Shown here one piece after another: positions 55,956 through 64,000 of a stretch of 64,000 nucleotides of DNA. The stretch lies in the NCBI GenBank assembly GCA_937859595.1, contig CALMAH010000036.1, positions 1-64,000 of the forward strand, given 5' to 3'. Positions within the stretch are counted from its first letter, which is position 1, and each line of letters begins with the position of its first letter. Below the pieces are notes generated by a model. It was not told where the DNA came from, did no database searches, and saw nothing but the letters and a program-made list of their open reading frames with translations. This stretch comes from an uncultured Acidobacteriota bacterium. Lineage in GTDB: Bacteria > Acidobacteriota > Blastocatellia > Pyrinomonadales > Pyrinomonadaceae. A program made the position numbers and the translations under genes.

Positions 55956-57215
55956 ATGGAAATTATGTCGAAGAACGGCGCAAGCAAGACGGCAGTTAAT
56001 TGGGACGTTGAGAAAGTACGTAGGGATTTTCCGGTGCTTCATCGCGAGGTAAACGGAAAGCCTCTGGTCTATCTGGACAATGCCGCCTCGGCGCACGTGC
56101 CTCAGTCCGTTATTGATCGGACGACGAAATATTTGCGAGAGGAGCATTCTAATGTTCATCGCGGCGTTCACTATCTGTCTCAGCACGCGACAAACGCCTA
56201 TGAGGCGGCCCGAGAAAAAGTGAAGCGCTTTATAAATGCTCGCGAATCGGCAGAATGCATCTTTGTCCGTGGCTGCACCGAGGGGGTCAACCTTGTCGCC
56301 TCTGCCTACGGAAAAAAGTTCGTTAACGAAGGCGACGAGATCCTCGTTTCCCAGATGGAGCATCACTCTAACATTGTCCCGTGGCAGATGATCGCTGAAG
56401 AGCGCGGCGCCCGCGTTCGAATGATCCCGATCAATGATCGCGGTGAACTCATAATCGAAGAATACGAAGGCCTGTTGAACGAAAAAACCCGAATGGTGGC
56501 CATCTCTCACGTATCGAACTCACTCGGAACGATCAACCCTATAAAGGAAATGATCGCATCTGCCCACAAACACGGCGTCCCCGTTTGTGTTGATGCCGCT
56601 CAGAGCGTGCCGCATTTTCCTGTTGATGTTCAGGACCTCGATGCCGATTTCTATGTCTTTTCAGGTCACAAGATGTTCGCCCCGACCGGCAGCGGCGTCG
56701 CTTACGGCAAACGCAAATGGCTCGACAAGATGTCGCCGTACCAAACCGGCGGTGGCATGATCCGCAGCGTTACGTTCGAAGGCACCACCTTTGCCCCGAT
56801 ACCAGAAAAGTTCGAGGCCGGCACTCCTGCCATTGCAGCAGCTATCGGTCTCGGCGCGGCGATCGACTATCTGAATTCGGTCGATTTCGCCGCGGGCGCG
56901 GCATACGAGTTGGAATTGCTGAAGTACGCAACCGAAAGGCTCGATGATATCCCCGAAGTAAAGATCATCGGAACCGCCGCGGAAAAAGCGAGCGTGCTTT
57001 CGTTCACTATCGAGGGCGTTCATCCTCACGACATCGGCACGATACTCGACCAGCAGGGCATCGCCATCCGCGCTGGCCATCACTGCGCCCAACCCGTGAT
57101 GAATTTCTTCGATGTCCCCGCAACCGCCCGCGCCTCATTCGCCTTCTACAACACCCGCGAAGAGGTTGATAAACTCGCGGATGCCGTGCAGAAAGTTATT
57201 GAGGTGTTTGCTTGA
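55956..57215 (+). CDS. sufS: SufS, group II cysteine desulfurase
   Basis: 419 residues. GAGGT lies eight bases before the ATG. PLP lysine K239 in FSGHKMFAPTGSG and the sulfur-accepting C377 in RAGHHCAQPV, with the group II spacing. VSHVSNSLGTINP and DAAQSVPH are further family blocks. It extracts sulfur from cysteine to form a persulfide that is passed on through SufU. It sits in the suf cluster with a cupin 64 bp after. Assignment is firm. Confidence 0.97.
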   Translation: MEIMSKNGASKTAVNWDVEKVRRDFPVLHREVNGKPLVYLDNAASAHVPQSVIDRTTKYLREEHSNVHRGVHYLSQHATNAYEAAREKVKRFINARESAECIFVRGCTEGVNLVASAYGKKFVNEGDEILVSQMEHHSNIVPWQMIAEERGARVRMIPINDRGELIIEEYEGLLNEKTRMVAISHVSNSLGTINPIKEMIASAHKHGVPVCVDAAQSVPHFPVDVQDLDADFYVFSGHKMFAPTGSGVAYGKRKWLDKMSPYQTGGGMIRSVTFEGTTFAPIPEKFEAGTPAIAAAIGLGAAIDYLNSVDFAAGAAYELELLKYATERLDDIPEVKIIGTAAEKASVLSFTIEGVHPHDIGTILDQQGIAIRAGHHCAQPVMNFFDVPATARASFAFYNTREEVDKLADAVQKVIEVFA

Positions 57216-57279
57216 TGTTGCTCGATTCAGCTATGTCTTATGGGTAGCTTACTAAGGCCCGCGCGGTCATTCGGAAGAG

Positions 57280-57627
57280 ATGGATAAGGTAGATCTCAGT
57301 AAAGAATTCTCTTGTCTTTCCGAACATTGGCGGCCAAGAGTCGTGGCTGCCCTCAATGGCCAGGAGGTGAAGATCCTTAAGTTCAAGGGCGAATTCCCCT
57401 GGCATTTGCATGAGAACGAAGATGAGATGTTTCTTGGGGTTACGGGTTCTTTTGCCATCGAGTTTCGCGACAAAAAGGTGAATATAGGTCCCGGAGAATT
57501 CATCGTCGTCCCTCGTGGCGTAGAGCACCGGCCTGTAGCTGAGGAAGAGGTTGAGGTCGTGCTTCTTGAACCCGCCAATGTTAGAAACACTGGCAGTGTT
57601 TACGACGCCCGCTACACTGCGCCTTGA
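57280..57627 (+). CDS. single-domain cupin
   Basis: 115 residues. Cupin motif 1 appears as FPWHLHENEDEMFLGVTG (His-His-Glu metal ligands) and motif 2 as IGPGEFIVVPRGVEHRPVA (final His). These small cupins bind a divalent metal and often protect or modify small molecules. It lies between sufS and fhs. No partner is obvious; it might bind iron given its context, but that is a guess. Confidence 0.88.
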   Translation: MDKVDLSKEFSCLSEHWRPRVVAALNGQEVKILKFKGEFPWHLHENEDEMFLGVTGSFAIEFRDKKVNIGPGEFIVVPRGVEHRPVAEEEVEVVLLEPANVRNTGSVYDARYTAP

Positions 57628-57704
57628 TACTCGTCGCAATGTTTCAGATTCAGTGTGTGAGTGAGATCACACTCTTAGCGATCACAGCCTACGATACTTA
57701 CAAT

Positions 57705-59405
57705 ATGATCACTGACCTCCAAATTGCCCAAACCGCCAACCTCAAACCCATCGAAGAGATCGCCGAACAACTCGGGCTCGGCCGTGACGACATCGATAAT
57801 TACGGCAGCCCTTACATCGCCAAGGTGCGGCTTAGGTCGCTTGATAGGCTTAAGGACAGGCCCAACGCGAAGTATATAGATATTTCCGCCATCACTCCGA
57901 CGCCGCTCGGCGAAGGTAAATCCACCACGCTGATCGGCCTCGGCCAGGCAATGAAACATCTTGGCAAACGATCTGTCATCACGTTGCGTCAACCCTCTCA
58001 GGGGCCGACCTTCGGCATCAAAGGCGGAGCGGCCGGTGGCGGTTATGCTCAGGTCGTCCCCATGGAGACCTTTAACCTGAACCTTACAGGTGATATCCAC
58101 GCCGTTACCGCCGCAAATAATCTCCTTGCCGCCATGGTCGATAATCGCCTCCTCCGCGGCAATCCGCTCAACATCAACCCTCACAGTATTACCTGGAAAC
58201 GCGTCGTTGATACAAATGACCGCGCGCTCCGAAAGATCATCGTAGGCCTCGGCGGCCGTATGGAAGGCGGCATTCCGCGCGAGACAGGTTTCGATATCAC
58301 GGTCGCTTCTGAGGTGATGGCGATACTCGCATTGACCACATCGCTGCAGGACATGCGAAAGCGGTTCGGCCGCATCGTCGTCGGACTGACACACGACAAG
58401 ACGCCCGTAACCGCCGAAGAGATAGGCGCTGCCGGGGCGATGACCGTCCTTATGCGTGACGCCATCCGCCCGACAATAATGCAGACGCTCGAAAACACGC
58501 CGGCGCTTGTTCACGCCGGCCCGTTTGCCAACGTCGCACACGGCAACAGCAGCATCCTCGCCGACCTGATCGGGGTCAAGACAGCCGATTACCTGATGAC
58601 AGAGTCCGGCTTTGGTGCCGACATCGGCGCCGAAAAATTCTTCAATATCAAGTGCCGCTACAGCGGGCTGAAACCAAATGCTTGTGTTATCGTCGCAACC
58701 ATTCGTGCGCTCAAATCTCACAGCGGCAAATACAAGATCGTCGCCGGAAAGCCGCTCCCTCCCGAAATGTTGGAAAACAACGTGGCCGACGTCGAGGCCG
58801 GCGCCGCAAATCTTCGTAAACAGATCGAGAACGTAAAGCTGCACGGCGTGGTTCCGGTCGTCGCGATAAACGCGTTCGTGAGCGACCATCCCGAAGAGAT
58901 CGAGGCCGTTAAGCGGATCGCGATCGAGAGCGGTGCGCTCGGTGCGGCCGTTTCGACTCATTGGGCCGATGGCGGCAAAGGGGCCATTGAGCTTGCTGAA
59001 ATGGTCATTGAGGCCGCCGAACAGCCAACCGAGTTCCGCTTTCTATACGATCTCGACCAGCCGATCAAGGCCAAGATCGAAACGATCTCGACCAAGATCT
59101 ATGGTGCCAAGGGCGTCAGCTACGAACCCTTCGCTGATCAGCAGATAGCGAATTACGAGGCGAATGGCTTTGGCAACCTCCCTATCTGTATGGCAAAAAC
59201 GCACCTCAGCCTTAGCCATGATCCAACCCTGAAAGGTGCACCGACCGGATTCACATTGCCCGTCCGCGAGGTCCGGGCCAGCGTCGGCGCCGGATTTATC
59301 TACCCGATCTGCGGCGATATGCGTACAATGCCCGCCCTCCCCGAACACCCCGCGGCCGAACGCGTAGATATCGACGAGAACGGGAATGTTGTAGGATTGT
59401 TTTAG
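57705..59405 (+). CDS. fhs: formate-tetrahydrofolate ligase
   Basis: 566 residues from the ATG at 57705; an upstream start at 57624 inside the cupin end would add 27 unconserved residues. P-loop PTPLGEGKSTT, RQPSQGPTFGIKGGAAGGGYAQ, LNLTGDIHAVTAANNLLAA and the long conserved central block including TESGFGADIGAEKF. It makes 10-formyl-THF from formate, ATP and THF. Its stop directly abuts the sufU start. There is no obvious reason for it to be in an Fe-S operon. Assignment is firm. Confidence 0.96.
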   Translation: MITDLQIAQTANLKPIEEIAEQLGLGRDDIDNYGSPYIAKVRLRSLDRLKDRPNAKYIDISAITPTPLGEGKSTTLIGLGQAMKHLGKRSVITLRQPSQGPTFGIKGGAAGGGYAQVVPMETFNLNLTGDIHAVTAANNLLAAMVDNRLLRGNPLNINPHSITWKRVVDTNDRALRKIIVGLGGRMEGGIPRETGFDITVASEVMAILALTTSLQDMRKRFGRIVVGLTHDKTPVTAEEIGAAGAMTVLMRDAIRPTIMQTLENTPALVHAGPFANVAHGNSSILADLIGVKTADYLMTESGFGADIGAEKFFNIKCRYSGLKPNACVIVATIRALKSHSGKYKIVAGKPLPPEMLENNVADVEAGAANLRKQIENVKLHGVVPVVAINAFVSDHPEEIEAVKRIAIESGALGAAVSTHWADGGKGAIELAEMVIEAAEQPTEFRFLYDLDQPIKAKIETISTKIYGAKGVSYEPFADQQIANYEANGFGNLPICMAKTHLSLSHDPTLKGAPTGFTLPVREVRASVGAGFIYPICGDMRTMPALPEHPAAERVDIDENGNVVGLF

Positions 59406-59855
59406 ATGTCAGAACTTAACGAGTTATATCAGGAGACAATCCTGGAACACAACAAAAATCCGCGGAATTTCCGCGAGATCGAAGATGCCGATAAGACCGC
59501 ACTGGGAAACAATCCTCTGTGCGGAGACGCTCTCGAGGTCTATGTAAAAATGGATGGAGATACGGTCGCCGACGTCGCCTTTAAGGGCTCGGGCTGTGCC
59601 ATTTCAAAGGCTTCCGCCTCGATGATGACCCAGGCCGTAAAAGGAAAAACTCGTGAGGCCGCCGACCTGCTTTTCATCGAGTTCCATAAAATGGTCACCG
59701 GCGAACTTGATATCGAAACAGAAGCGAATGACCTCGGCAGCCTCCGCGCATTCTCCGGTGTGCTCGAGTTTCCCGCACGCGTAAAATGCGCCTCGCTGAG
59801 TTGGCATACTCTCAACGCCGCGCTCCAAGGCGAGGACGAGGTCTCGACCGAGTAG
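59406..59855 (+). CDS. sufU: SufU-type sulfur-relay/Fe-S scaffold protein
   Basis: 149 residues. Zinc/sulfur ligands C39 (NPLCGD41), C64 (GSGCAISKAS) and C128 (VKCASLSWHTL), with the extra insertion of about 20 residues before the third cysteine that separates SufU from IscU. It activates SufS by accepting persulfide. Starts immediately after fhs. End of the gene cluster on this side; the DUF2585 gene follows 40 bp later. Confidence 0.94.
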   Translation: MSELNELYQETILEHNKNPRNFREIEDADKTALGNNPLCGDALEVYVKMDGDTVADVAFKGSGCAISKASASMMTQAVKGKTREAADLLFIEFHKMVTGELDIETEANDLGSLRAFSGVLEFPARVKCASLSWHTLNAALQGEDEVSTE

Positions 59856-59895
59856 AACGATCTGTTTCCGAATTGGGTGCCACGACTTCTTTCGA

Positions 59896-60483
59896 ATGCA
59901 GGATACTTCCGAAAACCAAATATCCGGCTATCTTCTTCCTGCCTTGTTGGCGGTCTCCATTACCGCTATCATGGCCGCCGTCCTACATCTGATGGGACGC
60001 TTTTGGTGGTGCCAACACGGCGATGCCGCTGTTTACGTTCACGAGGCGTGGGGCAGCAGCCATACATCTCAGCATCTTTTCGATCCTTACACATTCACCC
60101 ATATCCTCCACGGTGTTCTTTTCTTTTGGCTGACGGGTTTTCTGTTCGCTAAACTTGCGATCGAATGGCGTTTCCTTATCGCGATCATCGCGGAGACCGG
60201 TTGGGAAGTGCTTGAAAACAGTAATTTTATTATCGAAAAATACCGTGAGAATACGGCTTCGCTCGATTATTTTGGCGATTCGATCGCAAATTCCATCGGA
60301 GACGTGATCGCGTGTGCCGCCGGCTTTTGGATCGCCTTCAAATTCGGCATGTGGCGTTCGCTCATCTTCTTTATCGGCATCGAGATCTTTCTTCTTCTCT
60401 GGATCCGTGACAGCCTGCTTCTAAATATCCTGATGCTCATCTATCCGCTTGACGGCATTAGATCCTGGCAGATGGGAATGTAG
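59896..60483 (+). CDS. DUF2585-family membrane protein
   Basis: 195 residues, four or five membrane helices. Family hallmarks include TSQHLFDPYTFTHILHGVLFFW, ETGWEVLENSNFII, and DYFGDSIANSIGDVIAC, which place conserved Asp, His and Glu residues within or near the membrane. DUF2585 has no established function. It follows sufU on the same strand but at 40 bp it may be a separate unit. Converges on the GrdB-like gene. Confidence 0.88.
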   Translation: MQDTSENQISGYLLPALLAVSITAIMAAVLHLMGRFWWCQHGDAAVYVHEAWGSSHTSQHLFDPYTFTHILHGVLFFWLTGFLFAKLAIEWRFLIAIIAETGWEVLENSNFIIEKYRENTASLDYFGDSIANSIGDVIACAAGFWIAFKFGMWRSLIFFIGIEIFLLLWIRDSLLLNILMLIYPLDGIRSWQMGM

Positions 60484-60497
60484 CTGCAGTCCTGAGA

Positions 60498-61289
60498 TCA
60501 GCGTTCGCCTCGCGCGGCCTGTATCTGTGTTTCCAGATCCACTGCCAGCTTTCGTGAGCCCGGCTGGTCAAAGGTCTCTGTCCAGCGAAGCGCCTCATCC
60601 AGAATGCGAAGCTGATATTCTCGCCAATTCGGCTTGCCGGCGACCGAGCCGATCTCGCCATTGTAGTATGCGGTTCGTGGTGCCCTTATATTTTCCGAGA
60701 TGCCTTTGTCCACCGAGATCACCATCGTCGGTATCCCCGCTGCCTCGATCCCTCGTGCCAATAGGCCCATCGTCTGATGGCATAATCGCGAAGCGGGTAT
60801 CAGAAGTGCAGCGCTGACCTCATATCGGGCAAGCCGTTCGGCCAGCCTCGGTGCCATTTCGTCCACGACCCTGGTTGCATTCGGTATCCATGGGCTTAGG
60901 CTCCACCAAACGTCATTCAGGCGGCCGATGACTGCGTTTGCCTCATACTCCAACAGCCTCTCGATGGGTATTTGTACATTCCGGTCTTCAATCACGGCCT
61001 TTGTGTCAAAACCCTTTGCCGCGTACCGCAGGTCGGCTGCTTCAATTTCGATCGGGAACTCGCGAATCTCCGTATCCCCGTCCCTTGACGCCAGATCAAA
61101 GGGCTGGGTGGCGTCGATATATGCGCCTGCCGAGGATATCAGTGCCAAATTAAGCATCGGCAGGGCACGGCGGACCGGAGTGAACGGTGCATAGACGTTC
61201 TCGACCCACGGATAGCCCGCAAGGTTATCGCCGCCACCCCATCTTGCAAATCCCGACAAAAAATCGCCTCGTTTTTCGATTAGTTCCAT
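60498..61289 (-). CDS. GrdB/glycine-reductase-like family protein
   Basis: 263 residues. The central block SRLCHQTMGLLARGIEAAGIPTMVIS is the conserved part of the glycine/sarcosine/betaine reductase B-subunit family, where the redox residue before it can be selenocysteine; here it is an ordinary Cys (LCHQT) and no in-frame TGA occurs. Such stand-alone proteins probably do not form the full reductase complex, and no GrdA, GrdC or thioredoxin genes are near. It starts six bases after the DUF4149 gene on the same strand, forming a two-gene unit. Family call is fairly good, function unknown. Confidence 0.7.
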   Translation of the reverse strand: MELIEKRGDFLSGFARWGGGDNLAGYPWVENVYAPFTPVRRALPMLNLALISSAGAYIDATQPFDLASRDGDTEIREFPIEIEAADLRYAAKGFDTKAVIEDRNVQIPIERLLEYEANAVIGRLNDVWWSLSPWIPNATRVVDEMAPRLAERLARYEVSAALLIPASRLCHQTMGLLARGIEAAGIPTMVISVDKGISENIRAPRTAYYNGEIGSVAGKPNWREYQLRILDEALRWTETFDQPGSRKLAVDLETQIQAARGER

Positions 61290-61294
61290 ATCGA

Positions 61295-61822
61295 CTAGAT
61301 CTTGAATTGGTCCTCGAAATTTATATCCAGAACATTATCCTTTGCCGCGGTAGCCGTTCGCCGGTTCGCTATGATGAAAAACACTATCACGGCGGCACCC
61401 ATGCCCACCATCAAGACCCAGACCGAGTACTCGTGAAGGGTATTGAACTGGATCCGAAGCGGGTCGTCGACCGGGACCTGGTCGATCGGCTTACCCATCT
61501 CCTGCCTTACCAACAGCATCCACCACGCGATAACGAACTGTCCAACGGCACACGCCGAGGCGAGAACCAGCAGTATGAAACGTTCGGTCCAAAGCCAAAA
61601 CCTGTTCGCCGCTCCGTGGCCGATCAGCGTCGTCGCCAGCAAAACCAACGCTATCGCCAAGCCGCCATAGTTAAGCAATGCAAGAGTTCTGCTCACCATC
61701 GCTCCGGCAATTTCGCGTTCCGCGAGCACCGAAAAAGCCGTTTGGGCCACCCCGATGAAGAACACCGCCGCGCCTAGCCACAAAGCGACGAGCAGGAGCC
61801 TGATATCGAAGAAAAACTTCAT
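61295..61822 (-). CDS. DUF4149-type (TMEM205-like) membrane protein
   Basis: 175 residues from the ATG at 61822, which opens a hydrophobic segment (FFFDIRLLLVALWLGAAVFF); an upstream start at 61930 adds a polar stretch and is less likely. Four membrane helices with the pattern of DUF4149/TMEM205, including FNTLHEYSVWVLM near the end. Role unknown. It precedes the GrdB-like gene, and is divergent from prmC with a 170-bp spacer in which I see no clear promoter. Confidence 0.8.
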   Translation of the reverse strand: MKFFFDIRLLLVALWLGAAVFFIGVAQTAFSVLAEREIAGAMVSRTLALLNYGGLAIALVLLATTLIGHGAANRFWLWTERFILLVLASACAVGQFVIAWWMLLVRQEMGKPIDQVPVDDPLRIQFNTLHEYSVWVLMVGMGAAVIVFFIIANRRTATAAKDNVLDINFEDQFKI

Positions 61823-61992
61823 TACAATAGGGGAAGCCGGCAAATGAACATTATGTAGGTTTTGCCAAAAAAGGGCAAAGTGGGACCGGCAGGCGAACAT
61901 CAGCCCATCGCCTTTCCTGAAACCTTGCATCCAACAGCCGCATATGTTGACATTACCACTGCCGAACTAGCGAGGAGAGCCGATCATTTTGA

Positions 61993-62847
61993 ATGAACAT
62001 CGAGGACGCCATTTCATCTGCCGCATCCGATCTAAGGTCATCGGGGGTTCCTGATCCGCTCCGGGATGCGCGGACGCTGCTCTCGTCCGTCTTGGGCAGA
62101 GATCTGGCGTTCATTATCGCCCATCCGGAGTACATACTTTCCGACGACGAGCGTCGAGGCCTGGCTAGTGCAGTATTCCGGCGCTCGGCCCGTGAGCCGC
62201 TACAGTACATTGTTGGGCATCAAGAGTTTTACGGTCTTAGGTTTCGAGTTACGCCGGAAGTTCTGATCCCGAGGCCGGAAACGGAGGCCGTTGTTGAGAC
62301 GGTGATCGGTCTTCTTGAAAGGTTGCCGGAACCGAGGTTTTTTGAGGTCGGAGTCGGCTCGGGCTGCATCTCGGTGTCTATCCTGAAACATCTGCCAGGA
62401 GCTTGCGCGGTCGGATCGGACATATCTGAAACCGCTATTGCCGTTGCACGCGAAAATGCTGAACGGCATGGGGTCCTTTCGCGTTTTGAGCTTGTTTGCA
62501 CTGATATTTTTTCCGACCTTGCTTCCAACAAAAGGTATGACGTCATTGTCTCAAATCCGCCTTATGTCGATATCCGAGAAGTGGCCTCGCTTCAGTCTGA
62601 GGTCCGCGATTTTGAGCCGCGTATCGCGCTGACCGACAACGCCGACGGCTTGAGTATTATTCGCCGTATCGTGGAGTCTTCACCGATGCATCTGAAGCCG
62701 CGAGGAGCGCTTGTGCTCGAGATAGGTTTTCGGCAATCTCAAGCTGTCGGCGAGATGTTCGAAAGGGCACTATGGGGCGAGCCCGAGTTCCGTCCCGATC
62801 TTAGCGGCATTCCACGCGTAGTACTTGCCTTTCTGGACGATTTGTGA
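61993..62847 (+). CDS. prmC: release factor glutamine methyltransferase PrmC
   Basis: 284 residues, usual length. N-terminal helical release-factor-binding part, then IPRPETEAVVE, the SAM loop VGVGSGCISVSIL and the catalytic NPPYVD motif (VSNPPYVDI). It methylates the glutamine of the GGQ loop in RF1/RF2. Release-factor genes are not adjacent here. The ATG at 61993 has only a distant GGAG. Confidence 0.96.
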   Translation: MNIEDAISSAASDLRSSGVPDPLRDARTLLSSVLGRDLAFIIAHPEYILSDDERRGLASAVFRRSAREPLQYIVGHQEFYGLRFRVTPEVLIPRPETEAVVETVIGLLERLPEPRFFEVGVGSGCISVSILKHLPGACAVGSDISETAIAVARENAERHGVLSRFELVCTDIFSDLASNKRYDVIVSNPPYVDIREVASLQSEVRDFEPRIALTDNADGLSIIRRIVESSPMHLKPRGALVLEIGFRQSQAVGEMFERALWGEPEFRPDLSGIPRVVLAFLDDL

Positions 62848-62984
62848 TTACTATAAGGGCGTTCGAAGACATCTGAACTATAGAGCCCCGGGGGCATAGT
62901 CATCCGACGCTTCGGACCGGATCGGCCTGCTTTTTGTTTTGTATTTGACGTGAGTTCATTTTTCGTTTATCGGAGGTGAAGGAG

Positions 62985-63173
62985 ATGATGTATCTATTGT
63001 TGGCCCTTGTTTCGTTTTTGATCACGGCCGGAACATTTTATTACTATGTTCAGACCGCCCAAACGATCTTTATTGTTCTTGCGTTTATTTTTCTCGCCGC
63101 AGGTGTGGTTTGTGGCGGACTGTTTATGTCCGGCCGGGTAAATCAGAAAGAAGACATTCATATTACCGAATAG
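62985..63173 (+). CDS. small two-helix membrane protein
   Basis: About 62 residues. GGAGG (62972-62976) is eight bases before the ATG at 62985, giving one of the clearest ribosome binding sites in the window; an in-frame GTG at 62976 overlaps it and is unlikely. Two hydrophobic segments (MYLLLALVSFLITAGTFYYYV and a second rich in Phe/Ile/Ala) join at a short turn, with a charged tail. No family recognised. It is followed by two terminators and is probably a stand-alone gene. Confidence 0.6.
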   Translation: MMYLLLALVSFLITAGTFYYYVQTAQTIFIVLAFIFLAAGVVCGGLFMSGRVNQKEDIHITE

Positions 63174-63190
63174 AAGGTTGGCCGCCTGGC

Positions 63191-63212
63191 AGGTCCAGAG
63201 AGACCTTTTTTT
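63191..63212 (+). terminator. terminator 1 after the small membrane protein
   Basis: AGGTC (63191-63195) pairs with GACCT (63202-63206), loop CAGAGA, followed by seven T. A short stem but a good T-run. Confidence 0.6.
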
Positions 63213-63232
63213 GATCGCTCCTTTTTCAATGA

Positions 63233-63272
63233 AGCGGATAGCTTATTTTGGGCTGTCCGCTTTTTTGTTTTT
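63233..63272 (+). terminator. terminator 2, strong
   Basis: AGCGGATAGC (63233-63242) pairs with GCTGTCCGCT (63252-63261), ten base pairs with one wobble, then TTTTTTGTTTTT. With terminator 1 it insulates nfu from upstream transcription. Confidence 0.85.
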
Positions 63273-63375
63273 CGAAGTTCACATAACCGCCAGCTTGCCT
63301 AATGTTGACAAAAATGTAAGGATTTAAGAAAATCAGGGGAAGGCGGCGTTCGTGTCGCTTGAAATAGGAATATCG

Positions 63376-63942
63376 ATGCCAAAGATCGCAGACATCCAAG
63401 AAACACCAAATCCGAATGCCGTCAAGTTTATCTTGAAAGAGCCGGTATCGTTTGGAACGTCTCATTCGTTCAGCGATGCGGAAAGTGCGGCGGACGATGA
63501 ATTGGCGAGATCCATCTTTGAGGTCGGCAATGTTGTCTCCGTGTTCTACATGGACAAAATGATAACCGTCGAGAAGACGGATGATGCCGAATGGGATGAG
63601 GTGTTGCCCGAATTGGCAGTTCCGATCCGAGCCGCCGAAGGTCTTTCTGTGTCAAACGGCAATGGCGGCGCGGCAAGATCGGTTGGTGGGGCACTAGCCG
63701 CCGCAATTGATGACGATCCGAAACTTCGGGAGATCGATGCGCTGTTAGACGAACGAATACGCCCTTATCTTGCGAGCGACGGCGGATGGCTTGAGATCGT
63801 CGAACTCGTCGGGCAGACCCTCAAGATCAGGTATCAAGGTGCGTGTGGAAGCTGTCCCAGTTCGCTGACCGGCACGCTTATGGCCATCGAAAATATGATC
63901 AGAGAGGAAATAGACCCCGATATCGAAGTCGTTGTTACCTGA
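63376..63942 (+). CDS. Nfu-type Fe-S carrier (Nfu_N plus NifU C-terminal domain)
   Basis: 188 residues from the ATG at 63376, which has AGGA seven bases before it; an upstream GTG at 63352 is less favoured. N-terminal Nfu_N domain (about 5-90, [23 protein letters not shown]), a short Gly/Ala linker, and the NifU C-terminal domain with the cluster-binding pair in [12 protein letters not shown]. It receives clusters from the SufBCD scaffold and delivers them to apoproteins. It is separate from the suf cluster, about 3.5 kb away, and behind strong terminators, so it is independently expressed. Confidence 0.93.
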   Translation: MPKIADIQETPNPNAVKFILKEPVSFGTSHSFSDAESAADDELARSIFEVGNVVSVFYMDKMITVEKTDDAEWDEVLPELAVPIRAAEGLSVSNGNGGAARSVGGALAAAIDDDPKLREIDALLDERIRPYLASDGGWLEIVELVGQTLKIRYQGACGSCPSSLTGTLMAIENMIREEIDPDIEVVVT

Positions 63943-64000
63943 ACATTCGAGCACATTATCTGCTTTACTGACAATAATTTCTTGACATTCGCTGCTATCA

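Noticed and set aside
57675-58961. Long minus-strand ORF (428 codons) opposite formate-THF ligase
   Set aside because: It is the antisense shadow of a strongly conserved gene; the peptide has no recognisable domain.
60498-61289. Selenocysteine in the GrdB-like protein
   Set aside because: The active-site position is a normal Cys codon, the frame has no internal TGA, and no SECIS-like hairpin is obvious.

Overview
The window is a gene-dense, roughly even-GC bacterial chromosome segment with no rRNA or tRNA that I could find. A Gram-negative host with an outer membrane is suggested by several exported TonB-domain proteins, a LolA-like and a SurA-N-like protein, ClpB and a TolB/FlgO-like sensor fold. 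The paired winged-helix/TM/TPR proteins, the large secreted FG-GAP/Ig/LamG protein and the many small TonB-domain proteins look most like Acidobacteriota (Blastocatellia/Pyrinomonadaceae). That placement is an inference from gene style, not from a marker gene.

Layout. 1-425: a 14-bp minisatellite. 426-3529: an NtrB/NtrC-type two-component pair. 3746-4423: a SurA-N-like exported protein. 4453-11596 (minus strand): a complete his operon in the order hisG-D-C-B-H-A-F-IE, with hisNB and hisIE fusions, preceded by a 15-residue leader peptide with five consecutive His codons. 11677-16702: a small Cys protein, an FHA-TM-M15-like protein and a large CbbO/NorD-like VWA protein. 16699-18179: a secreted protein and a VIT1-type transporter. 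18340-22345: two tandem winged-helix/TM/TPR paralogues, divergent from a small acidic ORF and a 1699-residue secreted multidomain protein. 28049-29495: a LolA-like and a TonB-like pair.

29585-36022 (minus strand): a protein quality-control cluster, hsp20, clpB, grpE and a ClpC-like ATPase. 36242-41665: a nucleoside uptake and salvage operon of two ABC permeases, purine nucleoside phosphorylase, uridine kinase, cytidine deaminase and an exported MTA/SAH-deaminase-like amidohydrolase, closed by a strong terminator. 41792-46111: a TPR-TonB protein and an M1 aminopeptidase. The aminopeptidase carries three in-frame insertions of palindromic repeats. It ends inside a fourth repeat, which is the left arm of a REP-associated transposase (RAYT) unit at 46093-46703.

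46785-59855: an Fe-S assembly region with an Rrf2/SufR-like regulator, sufB, sufC, sufD, sufS and sufU. Two RidA proteins, PhzF, DUF3703, a GT39-like membrane protein, a cupin and formate-THF ligase are interleaved. 59896-63942: DUF2585, a GrdB-like protein, DUF4149, prmC, a small membrane protein, twin terminators and an Nfu-type Fe-S carrier.

The two strongest candidates for something undescribed are the enteric-style his leader/attenuator in a host that does not look proteobacterial, and the REP-like palindromes that have colonised a protein-coding gene in frame next to their likely transposase. A recurring inverted intergenic element in the suf region and before clpB is a third.
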